A DNA stretch of 64,000 bases, taken from the NCBI RefSeq assembly GCF_008084145.1, contig NZ_VSDO01000002.1, positions 930,001 to 994,000 of the forward strand. The letters run 5' to 3'. Positions within the stretch are counted from its first letter, which is position 1, and each line of letters opens with the position of its first letter. Origin of the DNA: Paenibacillus faecis. Lineage in GTDB: Bacteria; Bacillota; Bacilli; Paenibacillales; Paenibacillaceae. A model generated the notes under the pieces. The model was not told the origin of the DNA. It did no database searches and saw only the letters and a list, made by a program, of their open reading frames with translations. A program made the translations under genes and the position numbers. Shown one piece after another: positions 1 to 8,111 of this stretch.

Positions 1-1
1 T

Positions 2-1390
2 CGCGTCTTTGTCAATGGAATCGGGCTCAATTACGATACGCTCGCGGAACGTTTACAGGAGATCGCTTTTCTGAATTCGGGCCTCAAAGTGACCTTGAAG
101 GATGAGCGGTCGGATCGTTTCGACGAGTTTTTTTACGAGGGCGGCGCCAGCCAGTTCGTGCAATTCCTGAATGAAGGCAAAGACGTGCTGCATGACGTGG
201 TCCATTTCTACGCGGAGCGCGACGATATCGAGGTGGAGGTGGCCCTGCAGTATAACGCGGGGTACACGGAAACGCTCGCTTCCTTTGTGAACTCGATTCC
301 GACCCGGGGCGGCGGAACGCATGAAACGGGCTTCAAGACGGCCTACACGCGCGTCATGAACGATTATGCCCGCAAGAACGGCATGTTGAAGGAGAAGGAC
401 AAGAACCTCGAAGGCAACGATCTGCGCGAAGGTATGATGGCCGTCATCAGCGTTAAAATGTCGGAGGTCGAGTTTGTGGGCCAGACGAAGGATCAGCTCG
501 GCAGCGCTTCCGCGCGGAGCGCGGTCGACGCGGTCGTATCCGAGAAGATGGCGCTGTTCCTGGAAGAGAATCCGCAGGTCGCGCAGACGCTGATCAAAAA
601 GGCGGTTCAGGCCTCCAAAGCGCGGGAAGCGGCGCGCAAAGCCCGGGACGAGATGCGTTCGGGCAAGAAGCGGAGCGAAAGCTCCAATCTGGGCGGGAAG
701 CTGACGCCGGCGCAATCAAAGGATTTCTCGCGCAACGAATTGTTCATCGTTGAAGGCGATTCCGCCGGCGGTTCCGCCAAGCAGGGCCGGGACTCCAAAA
801 TTCAGGCGATTCTGCCGCTGAAAGGCAAGCCGATGAATCCGGAGAAGGCCCGGCTGGCCGATATTTTAAAGAACGACGAGTACCGGGCGATTATCTCGGC
901 GATCGGCGCCGGAATCGGGCCGGAATTTGCGGTGGAAGACAGCAACTATTCCAAAATTATTATTATGACCGATGCCGATACGGACGGGGCGCATATCCAG
1001 GTGCTGCTGCTGACCTTCTTTTACCGTTACATGAAACCGTTGATCGACGCGGGCCGGGTTTATATCGCCCAGCCTCCGCTGTACAAGATCACAAGGCGTT
1101 CCGGCAAGCTGGAAACTGTCCGGTACGCGTGGAGCGAGGAACAGCTGCAGAATTATTTGAAGGAGTTCGGTAAAAATTTTGAACTTCAACGGTATAAAGG
1201 ACTCGGGGAGATGAACCCCGAGCAGCTCTGGGAGACGACGATGAATCCCGAAACCCGCACCATGCTCCAGGTCCAGATCGAGGACGCCGCGAAGGCGGAA
1301 CGGCGCGTCTCCACCCTGATGGGAGACAAAGTCGATCCGCGGAAGCGCTGGATTGTGGAGAATGTGGATTTCACGGATTACGAGGAATAG
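2..1390 (+). CDS. parE: DNA topoisomerase IV subunit B (5' partial)
   Basis: C-terminal ~462 residues of the ATPase/TOPRIM subunit of topoisomerase IV, which decatenates daughter chromosomes together with ParC. The frame is open from base 2, so the N-terminal GHKL ATPase domain lies upstream of the window. Visible are the end of the transducer domain (YDTLAERLQEIAFLNSG), the TOPRIM motif EGDSAGGSAKQGRD, the acidic DTDGAH metal site, and the C-terminal RYKGLGEMNP and RRVSTLMGD blocks shared by GyrB and ParE. The short C-terminal end without a GyrB insert, and parC starting 13 bases later, indicate ParE rather than GyrB. Nothing unusual is seen. Confidence 0.96.
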   Translation, partial: RVFVNGIGLNYDTLAERLQEIAFLNSGLKVTLKDERSDRFDEFFYEGGASQFVQFLNEGKDVLHDVVHFYAERDDIEVEVALQYNAGYTETLASFVNSIPTRGGGTHETGFKTAYTRVMNDYARKNGMLKEKDKNLEGNDLREGMMAVISVKMSEVEFVGQTKDQLGSASARSAVDAVVSEKMALFLEENPQVAQTLIKKAVQASKAREAARKARDEMRSGKKRSESSNLGGKLTPAQSKDFSRNELFIVEGDSAGGSAKQGRDSKIQAILPLKGKPMNPEKARLADILKNDEYRAIISAIGAGIGPEFAVEDSNYSKIIIMTDADTDGAHIQVLLLTFFYRYMKPLIDAGRVYIAQPPLYKITRRSGKLETVRYAWSEEQLQNYLKEFGKNFELQRYKGLGEMNPEQLWETTMNPETRTMLQVQIEDAAKAERRVSTLMGDKVDPRKRWIVENVDFTDYEE

Positions 1391-1403
1391 AAGGTGACAT
1401 GAG

Positions 1404-3836
1404 TTGAGTTCATTGGAAAATTTTCTGCCGGCCTTCCTCGAGGAAGTCGTCGGCGACCGCTTTGGGCGGTATTCCAAATATATTATTCAAGACCGGGCGA
1501 TTCCCGATGTACGCGACGGATTAAAGCCGGTGCAGCGCCGGATCCTGTACGCGATGTACGATTCGGGGAATACGCCGGATAAACCCTACCGCAAATCCGC
1601 CAAAACGGTCGGGGACGTCATGGGGAACTATCATCCGCACGGGGACTCTTCCATCTATGAAGGCATGGTGCGGATGGCCCAGCCGTGGAAAATGGGACAT
1701 GTCCTGGTGGACGGTCATGGCAATTGGGGCTCACAGGACGACGATCCGGCCGCCGCTATGCGGTACACGGAGGCCCGCTTGTCGCCGATCGCCATGGAAC
1801 TGCTCCGCGATATCGAGAAGCGGACCGTCCCGTTCAAGGATAACTTTGACAATACCGCGATGGAACCGGTCGTCCTGCCTTCACGTTTTCCCAACCTGTT
1901 GGTCAACGGGGTCAGCGGGATTTCCGCCGGTTTTGCCACGGAGATTCCGCCGCACAACTTGCGGGAAGTCATCGACGCCTGCATCGCTGTGATGGAGAAG
2001 CCCGATCTGCCGATGGAGCAAATCCGGACCTATGTGAAGGGGCCGGATTTTCCGACCGGCGGGATCATTATGGGCGAAGAGGGGATCCGCGAAGCTTATG
2101 AAACCGGGAGAGGCAGGATCTACATCCGCTCCAAGACCGAGATCGAAACCCTTCGCGGCGGCAAGCAGCAAATCGTAATCACGGAGATCCCGTATCAGGT
2201 CGTGAAATCGAGGCTGGTAACGGCGATGGAGAATATCCGGCTGGAGAAGAAAGTGGACGGGATTGCCGAGGTTCGTGACGAGAGCGGCCGGAACGGGCTC
2301 CGCATCGTCGTCGAGCTGAAGAAGGACGCCGATGCGCAAGGGATCCTCGCTTATTTGCTCAAGAAGACGGACCTGCAGGTCAATTACAACTTCAACATGG
2401 TCGCGATCGTCAACAAGGCGCCCCGCCAGTTGGGTTTAAAGCAAATGATCGACGCCTACATCGCGCACCAGCGGGAAGTCGTGACTTTCCGGACCCAATT
2501 TGAACTGGAAAAGCTGGAGGACCGGGCCCATGTCCTGGAAGGGTTGGTCAAGGCGCTGAACATTCTGGACGAGGTGATCGCCGCCATCAAAGCGTCGAAA
2601 AACCGCCAGGACGCCCAGAACAACCTGCAGTGGATGTTCGGATTCACCGAACGCCAGGCCGATTCGATTCTGACGCTGCAGCTGTACCGTTTAACGAACC
2701 TGGAGATCACGTCCCTGCAAAAAGAGCTGGAGGATATCCGGAAGAAAATCGCCACGCTGCGCGGTATTTTGGAGAGCGACAAAAAATTGATCGCCGTCAT
2801 CCGCAAGGAACTGACCGAAATCCGTGACAAGTACGGCGTTGACCGGCGTTCCGAGATTCAGGGCGAGGTGGAGGAACTCAAGGTCAACCTGGAGGTGCTC
2901 GTCGCCCAGGAAGAGGTCCTCGTTACGCTCTCCCATGAAGGATATATCAAGCGGACAAGCATGCTGTCATTTACCCGTTCCGGCGGGGAAAGGGACAGTT
3001 CGGGAGTCAAGGAAGGCGACTATATCCGCCAAGTGTTTGACGTGGATACGCTGCAGAATCTGCTGATCTTTACGCAGCGCGGCCAATACTTCCTCCTGCC
3101 GGTGCACCAGATTCCGGAGTTCAAATGGAAGGAGAACGGAACGGCGATCGTTAATGTCATTCCGATGGCCAAAGAGGACAGAATCGTCAGCGTCATTCCC
3201 GTCAAGAGTTTTGACGCCCCCGGCGAGAGCCTGGTGTTCGTGACGAAGCGCGGCCAGGTCAAACGGACGGACCTGAAGGATTACGAAACGAAGCGGTCCG
3301 GTGCCGTGGCGGCCTGTAAAGTGGCGGACGGCGATGAGATCATCGGCGTCAAGCTGAGCCATAACCGGCAGGATATTCTGCTCGTGACGAAACAGGGGAT
3401 GGCGATCCGTTTTGCCGAAAATGAAGTGAACGCGATGGGCCGCGTGTCGGCAGGCGTTAAGGGCATTCAGTTAAAGGACGAGGACGAAGTCGTTGCCGCC
3501 CTGTGGGTGGAAGGCGAAGAAGGGGAGATCCTGGTCGTCTCCGATCTCGGTTACGGCAAACGGACGCTGCTGCTCGATTACCCGGTACAGAGCCGGGGGG
3601 GCAAAGGCGTGCAGACGTTCGAATTCAAGGAAGGCAAGCGGGTCAAGCCGAACGGCACCCGGCTGGCCGGCGGATTTCACAGCAAGGAGCCGCTGGAGCT
3701 CCTCGCGGTGACGAAAGAGGGAACGCTGCATTCGTTCAGCTCCGAGGATGCGCCGCTGGCGGACCGGAAATCCATCGGAAAGCAGCTGGTACCCGTGGAT
3801 AAGAAAGACGAATTGGTCGATCTGCTCGAAAAATAG
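1404..3836 (+). CDS. parC: DNA topoisomerase IV subunit A
   Basis: DNA-breakage and religation subunit of topoisomerase IV, 810 residues. The TTG start follows the ribosome site AAGGTGA at 1391-1397. The one nearby ATG (1399) runs into a stop after two codons, so TTG is preferred. Winged-helix/quinolone region [10 protein letters not shown] has Ser82 and Glu86, the drug-sensitive residues. The catalytic tyrosine is Tyr121 in MRYTEAR. A coiled-coil tower follows, then a GyrA-type C-terminal beta-pinwheel with repeated blades such as [12 protein letters not shown] and [12 protein letters not shown]. It forms an operon with parE and is closed by a strong terminator. Confidence 0.97.
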   Translation: MSSLENFLPAFLEEVVGDRFGRYSKYIIQDRAIPDVRDGLKPVQRRILYAMYDSGNTPDKPYRKSAKTVGDVMGNYHPHGDSSIYEGMVRMAQPWKMGHVLVDGHGNWGSQDDDPAAAMRYTEARLSPIAMELLRDIEKRTVPFKDNFDNTAMEPVVLPSRFPNLLVNGVSGISAGFATEIPPHNLREVIDACIAVMEKPDLPMEQIRTYVKGPDFPTGGIIMGEEGIREAYETGRGRIYIRSKTEIETLRGGKQQIVITEIPYQVVKSRLVTAMENIRLEKKVDGIAEVRDESGRNGLRIVVELKKDADAQGILAYLLKKTDLQVNYNFNMVAIVNKAPRQLGLKQMIDAYIAHQREVVTFRTQFELEKLEDRAHVLEGLVKALNILDEVIAAIKASKNRQDAQNNLQWMFGFTERQADSILTLQLYRLTNLEITSLQKELEDIRKKIATLRGILESDKKLIAVIRKELTEIRDKYGVDRRSEIQGEVEELKVNLEVLVAQEEVLVTLSHEGYIKRTSMLSFTRSGGERDSSGVKEGDYIRQVFDVDTLQNLLIFTQRGQYFLLPVHQIPEFKWKENGTAIVNVIPMAKEDRIVSVIPVKSFDAPGESLVFVTKRGQVKRTDLKDYETKRSGAVAACKVADGDEIIGVKLSHNRQDILLVTKQGMAIRFAENEVNAMGRVSAGVKGIQLKDEDEVVAALWVEGEEGEILVVSDLGYGKRTLLLDYPVQSRGGKGVQTFEFKEGKRVKPNGTRLAGGFHSKEPLELLAVTKEGTLHSFSSEDAPLADRKSIGKQLVPVDKKDELVDLLEK

Positions 3837-3844
3837 AGATTTGG

Positions 3845-3892
3845 AAGCTTCGCCCGGCGGCGGTGGAAATCGCCGCCGGGCGGAGCTTTTTT
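3845..3892 (+). terminator. Rho-independent terminator after parC
   Basis: GC-rich inverted repeat of about 18 bp (AAGCTTCGCCCGGCGGCG paired with the arm ending at 3888) with one wobble pair, an 8-base loop, and a run of T at 3887-3892. It begins 8 bases after the parC stop. Confidence 0.9.
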
Positions 3893-3965
3893 ACTTTGAT
3901 GCGTATGCGGCTGTAGAGAGGCGATCTATATAGTTTGAACTATTGATTTGCATACTAGGTGCCCG

Positions 3966-4197
3966 GTCAGGCAAGCTTGACTAAGAAGAATTCCTGCAAA
4001 TCTGCATGTTTTTTTCCTGTTCGGAGCAAAAATTTCAAAATTCCTGCGATTCTGCAGGAATTTTCGTCGAAGTAGGCTCGTTTCTCTAAAATCGCTAGAA
4101 ATACCTGCAGATTTGCATGTTTTTTTGCATCCCCTCGGGAATCGGCCTAAATTCCTGCAGATTTGCATCTTTTGGTGTTGGAAGTGCACTAGGCACC
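3966..4197 (+). repeat. Dispersed ~230-bp repeat, copy R1
   Basis: First of three copies of a non-coding element; R2 is at 47623-47875 in the opposite orientation and R3 at 57270-57510. It holds four copies of a 15-bp unit close to CCTGCAGATTTGCAT or its reverse complement. The second unit is palindromic (AATTCCTGC..GCAGGAATT), and the units are separated by a conserved spacer containing GGCTCGTTTCTCTAAAATCG. Units lie near 3992, 4042, 4105 and 4154. Function unknown. Confidence 0.85.
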
Positions 4198-4780
4198 TTG
4201 ATGCAGTGGGCTTAATGCGGATTTGGATCTCTGTGGGCTTGAGGCTGCGTACTTTTCGAGTATTTCACTCACTCCAATTTATAATTGACGCAGCGGGGTT
4301 CTCATTTTCTCCTGCTACGATGTCTCATGGTGTTAGATGATAAAAAAAGTCGTGAACCAGTAAAAAATGTAGTGAACCGAAATGCAAGATGAATGATTTT
4401 CAGCATCTAGAAGCCGCTGCATTGGCATTCTTAAGTCTGGTCAGAATACCTAAATCCGGATGATATTTTGATAAATTGAAGCTATCAGAAATCGTTCAAA
4501 TTAACTTAAGAGATCTGTATATTGACGAATTTTCCTTAGTTGTACGGGGGAACGAAATGGAGTCATTCAATTAAATATGGTTAAAATGTGTAGAACTTAG
4601 ATAAGGTAGCTAGCAAAGAGGGGTAAAGGTCCTGAATCCGGCAGGAAAAGCGGAATTTAGACCTCTGCTGCTCTTTTTCAAATATCGTTAGATTGAACAA
4701 GCATTTTAGGAAATTATGGATATCATGTAAGAAGTGGATGAAATCACGTTGAAATGAAAGGATTTGACCTTTTTTGTGGT
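4198..4780. other. AT-rich intergenic stretch, no gene recognised
   Basis: About 580 bases between repeat R1 and the promoter of the formate/hydrogen gene block. Base composition is clearly more AT-rich than the parC side. Short open frames occur, but none has a ribosome site or a recognisable sequence. I see no tRNA, insertion-sequence end or attachment site. It may be the left boundary of an acquired segment. Confidence 0.5.
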
Positions 4781-4810
4781 TTGACAATCTTTATGGGGTA
4801 GGTTTAACAT
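4781..4810 (+). promoter_or_regulatory. Candidate sigma-A promoter of the DUF2294 gene
   Basis: Perfect -35 TTGACA at 4781-4786 and a weaker -10 TAACAT at 4805-4810 with an 18-base spacer, about 50 bases upstream of the start codon. Assigned by motif only. Confidence 0.5.
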
Positions 4811-4863
4811 GTAATTAATTAAATAAATTACCATAATAGGGATGTTGAGGCTGGGATGTAGTG

Positions 4864-5214
4864 ATGTCAGAGACTGTTTTTGAATGCCAGGAGAAGGTGC
4901 GAAGACTTGCCGTTAAGATTGTGAAGCATTATCGCGGCAAAGGTCCGGAGAATGTAAAGGTTAGGATGGAGGATGACTCCTTAATCATTATAGAGATTCG
5001 TGGAATTCTCTCCAGTTTATCTGAAATTTTGCTCAAAGAAGGTGCGGTACACTTAGTTACAGAATACTGGAAGGTGCTGAAGCCTTATTTGGAGAGAGAG
5101 TTTATGGCAGAAATCGAAGAAACGCTTGGCAGCCCCTTTACATATACCTGGAAGATCGAAGACCGGAATCCAGGGGATAGGGCAATTATTATTCAATTGA
5201 ATAAATCGGTTTGA
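4864..5214 (+). CDS. DUF2294-family protein heading the formate/hydrogenase block
   Basis: Small soluble protein of 116 residues. The pattern LIIIEIRGILSSLSEILLKE, followed by a C-terminal segment with YLEREFMAEIEETLG and a final beta strand, resembles the DUF2294 family, whose molecular role I do not know. No cysteine pair or metal motif is visible. A GTG lies directly before the chosen ATG (GTGATG), so the start could be 4861. It is separated from fdhF by a terminator-like hairpin but points the same way and shares the lower-GC character of the block, so a link to formate metabolism is plausible though unproven. Confidence 0.6.
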   Translation: MSETVFECQEKVRRLAVKIVKHYRGKGPENVKVRMEDDSLIIIEIRGILSSLSEILLKEGAVHLVTEYWKVLKPYLEREFMAEIEETLGSPFTYTWKIEDRNPGDRAIIIQLNKSV

Positions 5215-5248
5215 TTAGAGAGAATGGACTTTTGCTCCTTAGCTTTTT

Positions 5249-5304
5249 AATAAGCCAGTACATTGTGTATTTCTGATTATACCTTGTATTGGCTTATTTT
5301 TTTA
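5249..5304 (+). terminator. Hairpin with T-run between DUF2294 gene and fdhF
   Basis: Inverted repeat AATAAGCCAGTACA (5249-5262) with TGTATTGGCTTATT (5285-5298), 14 bp with one wobble, followed by TTTTTTTATT. It looks like a Rho-independent terminator. It lies directly upstream of the fdhF extended -10 element, so it separates the two transcription units. Confidence 0.75.
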
Positions 5305-5305
5305 T

Positions 5306-5314
5306 TGCTATAAT
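5306..5314 (+). promoter_or_regulatory. Extended -10 promoter of fdhF operon
   Basis: TGCTATAAT: a consensus TATAAT at 5309-5314 preceded by the TGn extension. No good -35 box lies at 17 bases, consistent with an extended -10 promoter. Predicted transcription start is near 5321, shortly before the ribosome site AAGGAGAGG. Confidence 0.6.
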
Positions 5315-5331
5315 TGTGCAAAAAATCACAA
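5314..5331. promoter_or_regulatory. Rex-like (or Fnr/CRP-like) operator on the fdhF promoter
   Basis: TTGTGCAAAAAATCACAA matches the Rex operator consensus TTGTGAAnnnnTTCACAA at all but two positions. It covers the end of the -10 box and the predicted start site, a repressor position. The inner TGTGC-N6-TCACA also matches the Bacillus Fnr box TGTGA-N6-TCACA at all but one base. Position favours a repressor such as Rex, which senses NADH/NAD+. Confidence 0.55.
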
Positions 5332-5347
5332 GGAGAGGTGAGGAACT

Positions 5348-7492
5348 ATGGAGAATAAAGTGCTGACTGTATGTCCGTATTGTGGAAGTGGTTGTCAGAT
5401 GAATTTAATTGTTGAAGAGGGGAAAATCGTAGGCGCTGAACCAGCGGATGGAAGAACGAACGAAGGGAATCTGTGCCTTAAGGGTCATTATGGATGGGAT
5501 TTCCTGAATGATCCGCAGATTCTTACCGCCCGTATCCGCAAGCCGATGATTCGTAAATCAGGGACACTGGCAGAGGTATCCTGGGAAGAAGCCATTCAGT
5601 ATACAGCCGAAAAACTAACAGCAATCAAGGAAAAGTACGGACCGGATGCAATCATGGGAACCGGTTCAGCCCGTGGCCCGGGAAATGAAGCCAATTATGT
5701 CATGCAAAAATTTATGCGCGCTGTTATCGGAACCAATAATGTTGACCATTGCGCTAGGGTATGTCACGGGCCGTCCGTAGCTGGGCTTACCTATTCGCTA
5801 GGGGATGGCGCAATGTCCAATTCAATTCCTGAAATTGAGGACACGGATCTGTTGTTTATTTTTGGATACAATGCAGCGGTTACCCATCCCATTGTGGCGA
5901 GAAGAATTGTGCGTGCGAAACAGAAGGGCGCAACGATCATCGTAATCGATCCCCGCAAGACGGAGTCGGCCCGCATTGCAGATACTTGGCTGCCCCTTAA
6001 AGGCGGTACGAACATGGCGCTTGTTAATGCCTTTGGTCATGTGTTAATTGCTGAGGAGTTATACGACAAGCAGTATGTTGAGAAATATGTGGAAGGTTTT
6101 GCGGAATATAAAGCCACTGTACAGAAATATACACCTGAATATGCGGAGAGCATTACAGGAGTGCAGGCGGCCGAAATCCGCAAAGTAATGCGGCAATATG
6201 CGAGTGCCAACAAGGCGATGATCCTGTACGGTATGGGGGTATGTCAATTTGCCCAAGCCGTGGACGTTGTAAAGGGTCTGGCTTCCCTGGCGCTTCTGAC
6301 CGGTAACTTAGGCAGACCTGGCGTCGGGATTGGTCCGGTCCGCGGCCAAAATAATGTACAGGGTTCCTGCGATATGGGGGCGTTGCCAAATGTCTATCCG
6401 GGATACCAGTCTGTTACGGATGACAAGATCCGTAAAAAATTTGAAAAGGCCTGGGGAGTGTCTTTACCTCGCAAAGTCGGGTATCGGATTACCGAGATTC
6501 CTCATCTCGTTCTAAAGGAAGACAAGGTGAAAGCCTATTATATTTTTGGCGAAGATCCGGTGCAGAGCGATCCGAATGCATCAGAAGTGAGAGAGACTCT
6601 GGATAAATTGGAATTTGTAATTGTCCAGGACATCTTCATGAACAAGACGGCCCTGCATGCCGATGTGATTTTTCCGGCTACCTCCTGGGGTGAGCATGAC
6701 GGGGTCTACTCTTCAGCCGACCGTGGATTCCAGCAGATTAGAAAGGCGATCGAGCCGCCCGGTGAAGCAAAGCCCGATTGGCAAATTATCAGCGAGCTTG
6801 CCACGGCGATGGGCTATCCGATGTCCTACCGGAACACGGAAGAAATATGGGATGAAATGAGGGGGCTCACCCCGTCGTTTGCCGGAGCCAGTTATCGGAA
6901 GATGGAAGAACAGGGCAGTGTTCAGTGGCCTTGTCCGTCAGAAGATCATCCGGGCACACCGTATTTATATGAAGGGAACCGGTTTACCACTTCCAGCGGC
7001 AAAGGACAGCTGTTTGCCTCTGAATGGAGGGCACCGCAAGAGCAGCCGGATCAGGAATATCCGTTGTCCTTGTCCACAGTGCGTGAGGTAGGGCATTATT
7101 CGGTTAGGACGATGACCGGCAACTGCCGTGCCCTCAGTCAACTTTCGGATGAGCCTGGTTTCATCCAGATGAGTCAGGCGGACGCATCTAGCTTAGGGAT
7201 TGAAGACGGCCAGCTTGTTCATGTTGTATCCCGCCGAGGCAGAGTGTTAGCCCGGGCACAGATCAGCAACCGTGTCAAAACCGGAGCCACCTATATGACC
7301 TACCATTTCTGGATTGGGGCCTGCAATGAGCTGACGGGTGATTATCTGGATCCGGTCTCCAAAACTCCGGAATACAAGTATTGTGCGATCCGCATCGAGA
7401 AAATTGCAGATCAACTGCGCGCGGAACAACAGGTTCAACAGGAATATGAGGCGCTCAGAGCACAGATGCATGTGGAGGCGAGACCGGTATGA
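5348..7492 (+). CDS. fdhF: Formate dehydrogenase H-type catalytic subunit, Cys form
   Basis: Molybdopterin (bis-MGD) formate dehydrogenase interconverting formate and CO2. The 714 residues match the length of E. coli FdhF (715) and follow it from end to end: PVRGQNNVQG, CDMGALP, STVREVGHYS, MTGNC, KTPEYKYCA. Cys9, Cys12, Cys16 and Cys43 ligate the [4Fe-4S] cluster, followed by Lys45. The active-site residue that is selenocysteine in E. coli (ARV-U-HGPSVAG) is an ordinary cysteine here, Cys139, codon TGT at 5762. There is no signal peptide, so it is cytoplasmic. Strong ribosome site AAGGAGAGGTGAGG. The stop overlaps the next start (ATGA), indicating translational coupling to the HycB-like partner. 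It is the CO2/formate module of a hydrogenase complex. Confidence 0.95.
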   Translation: MENKVLTVCPYCGSGCQMNLIVEEGKIVGAEPADGRTNEGNLCLKGHYGWDFLNDPQILTARIRKPMIRKSGTLAEVSWEEAIQYTAEKLTAIKEKYGPDAIMGTGSARGPGNEANYVMQKFMRAVIGTNNVDHCARVCHGPSVAGLTYSLGDGAMSNSIPEIEDTDLLFIFGYNAAVTHPIVARRIVRAKQKGATIIVIDPRKTESARIADTWLPLKGGTNMALVNAFGHVLIAEELYDKQYVEKYVEGFAEYKATVQKYTPEYAESITGVQAAEIRKVMRQYASANKAMILYGMGVCQFAQAVDVVKGLASLALLTGNLGRPGVGIGPVRGQNNVQGSCDMGALPNVYPGYQSVTDDKIRKKFEKAWGVSLPRKVGYRITEIPHLVLKEDKVKAYYIFGEDPVQSDPNASEVRETLDKLEFVIVQDIFMNKTALHADVIFPATSWGEHDGVYSSADRGFQQIRKAIEPPGEAKPDWQIISELATAMGYPMSYRNTEEIWDEMRGLTPSFAGASYRKMEEQGSVQWPCPSEDHPGTPYLYEGNRFTTSSGKGQLFASEWRAPQEQPDQEYPLSLSTVREVGHYSVRTMTGNCRALSQLSDEPGFIQMSQADASSLGIEDGQLVHVVSRRGRVLARAQISNRVKTGATYMTYHFWIGACNELTGDYLDPVSKTPEYKYCAIRIEKIADQLRAEQQVQQEYEALRAQMHVEARPV

Positions 7493-8079
7493 ATAATGTA
7501 CTGCCGAGTCCGTTTGTCATTGCCGAAGCGGGCAAATGCATAGGCTGCAAGGCGTGTGAACTGGCATGTTTCGCAGTTCATAACGATCACAATGGGGTTG
7601 TGGCGGCTGTGGGTACTGTTACGGTACCGGTTATTCCCCGCCTGCATGTCGTTCGAACAGAGAGCTTCACACTGCCGGTACAATGCCGCCAGTGCGAGAA
7701 TGCGCCTTGTGCGGAAGCCTGTCCGGTTCAGGCGATCCGGCGGGAAGAGGGGACAATGGTTATTCATGAAGAGAGCTGCATAGGCTGCAAAGGCTGTGCC
7801 ATGGCTTGTCCGTTTGGAGCTATCAGTCTGAACAAAGCATTCAGCAACGGCAAGGTAGTCCCGCAGATTCAACTGAAGGAACGGCAGCATAACGCGATGG
7901 TACGTAGCGCCAAAGTGATCGCCTATAAATGTGATTTATGCCGGACCAGGGACCATAAGGACGGAGCTATGGGAAACGTTCCGGCTTGTGTAGAGGTCTG
8001 TCCGGTAGGGGCGCTGTCATTGGTTCATCCGGATACCAGTGTATCCAGGTCACGAACAGCAGCAGCTATGCGACTGTAA
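7489..8079 (+). CDS. hycB: HycB/HydN-like four-cluster ferredoxin subunit 1
   Basis: Electron-transfer subunit of 196 residues with four Cys motifs: CIGCKACELAC, CRQCENAPCAEACP, CIGCKGCAMACP, and CDLC paired with CVEVCP. This is the HycB/HydN/DmsB pattern expected to carry four [4Fe-4S] clusters between formate dehydrogenase and hydrogenase. It begins inside the fdhF stop codon. The basic C-terminal tail (DTSVSRSRTAAAMRL) resembles the tail of the second HycB-like protein at 9506. In hydrogen-dependent CO2 reductases, C-terminal helices of HycB subunits drive filament formation; whether this short tail does so is unknown. Confidence 0.9.
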   Translation: MNNVLPSPFVIAEAGKCIGCKACELACFAVHNDHNGVVAAVGTVTVPVIPRLHVVRTESFTLPVQCRQCENAPCAEACPVQAIRREEGTMVIHEESCIGCKGCAMACPFGAISLNKAFSNGKVVPQIQLKERQHNAMVRSAKVIAYKCDLCRTRDHKDGAMGNVPACVEVCPVGALSLVHPDTSVSRSRTAAAMRL

Positions 8080-8111
8080 CACCACTTCAATTCAGAAAAG
8101 AAGGTTGCACT

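Noticed and set aside
3988-4170. Regular short repeats that might be a CRISPR array
   Set aside because: Units are only about 15 bp, in mixed orientation with conserved spacers, and there are no cas genes; CRISPR spacers would be unique.
3926-4189. Open frames of 70-88 codons in the three dispersed repeats, some similar to one another
   Set aside because: Similarity follows from DNA repeat conservation on both strands; the frame open in R1 and R2 meets a stop in R3, and there are no ribosome sites.
4581-4787. 68-residue minus-strand open frame in the AT-rich gap
   Set aside because: Low-complexity composition, no ribosome site, overlaps the promoter of the next gene.
5348-7492. Possible selenocysteine readthrough in fdhF
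   Set aside because: No in-frame TGA; the equivalent codon is TGT.
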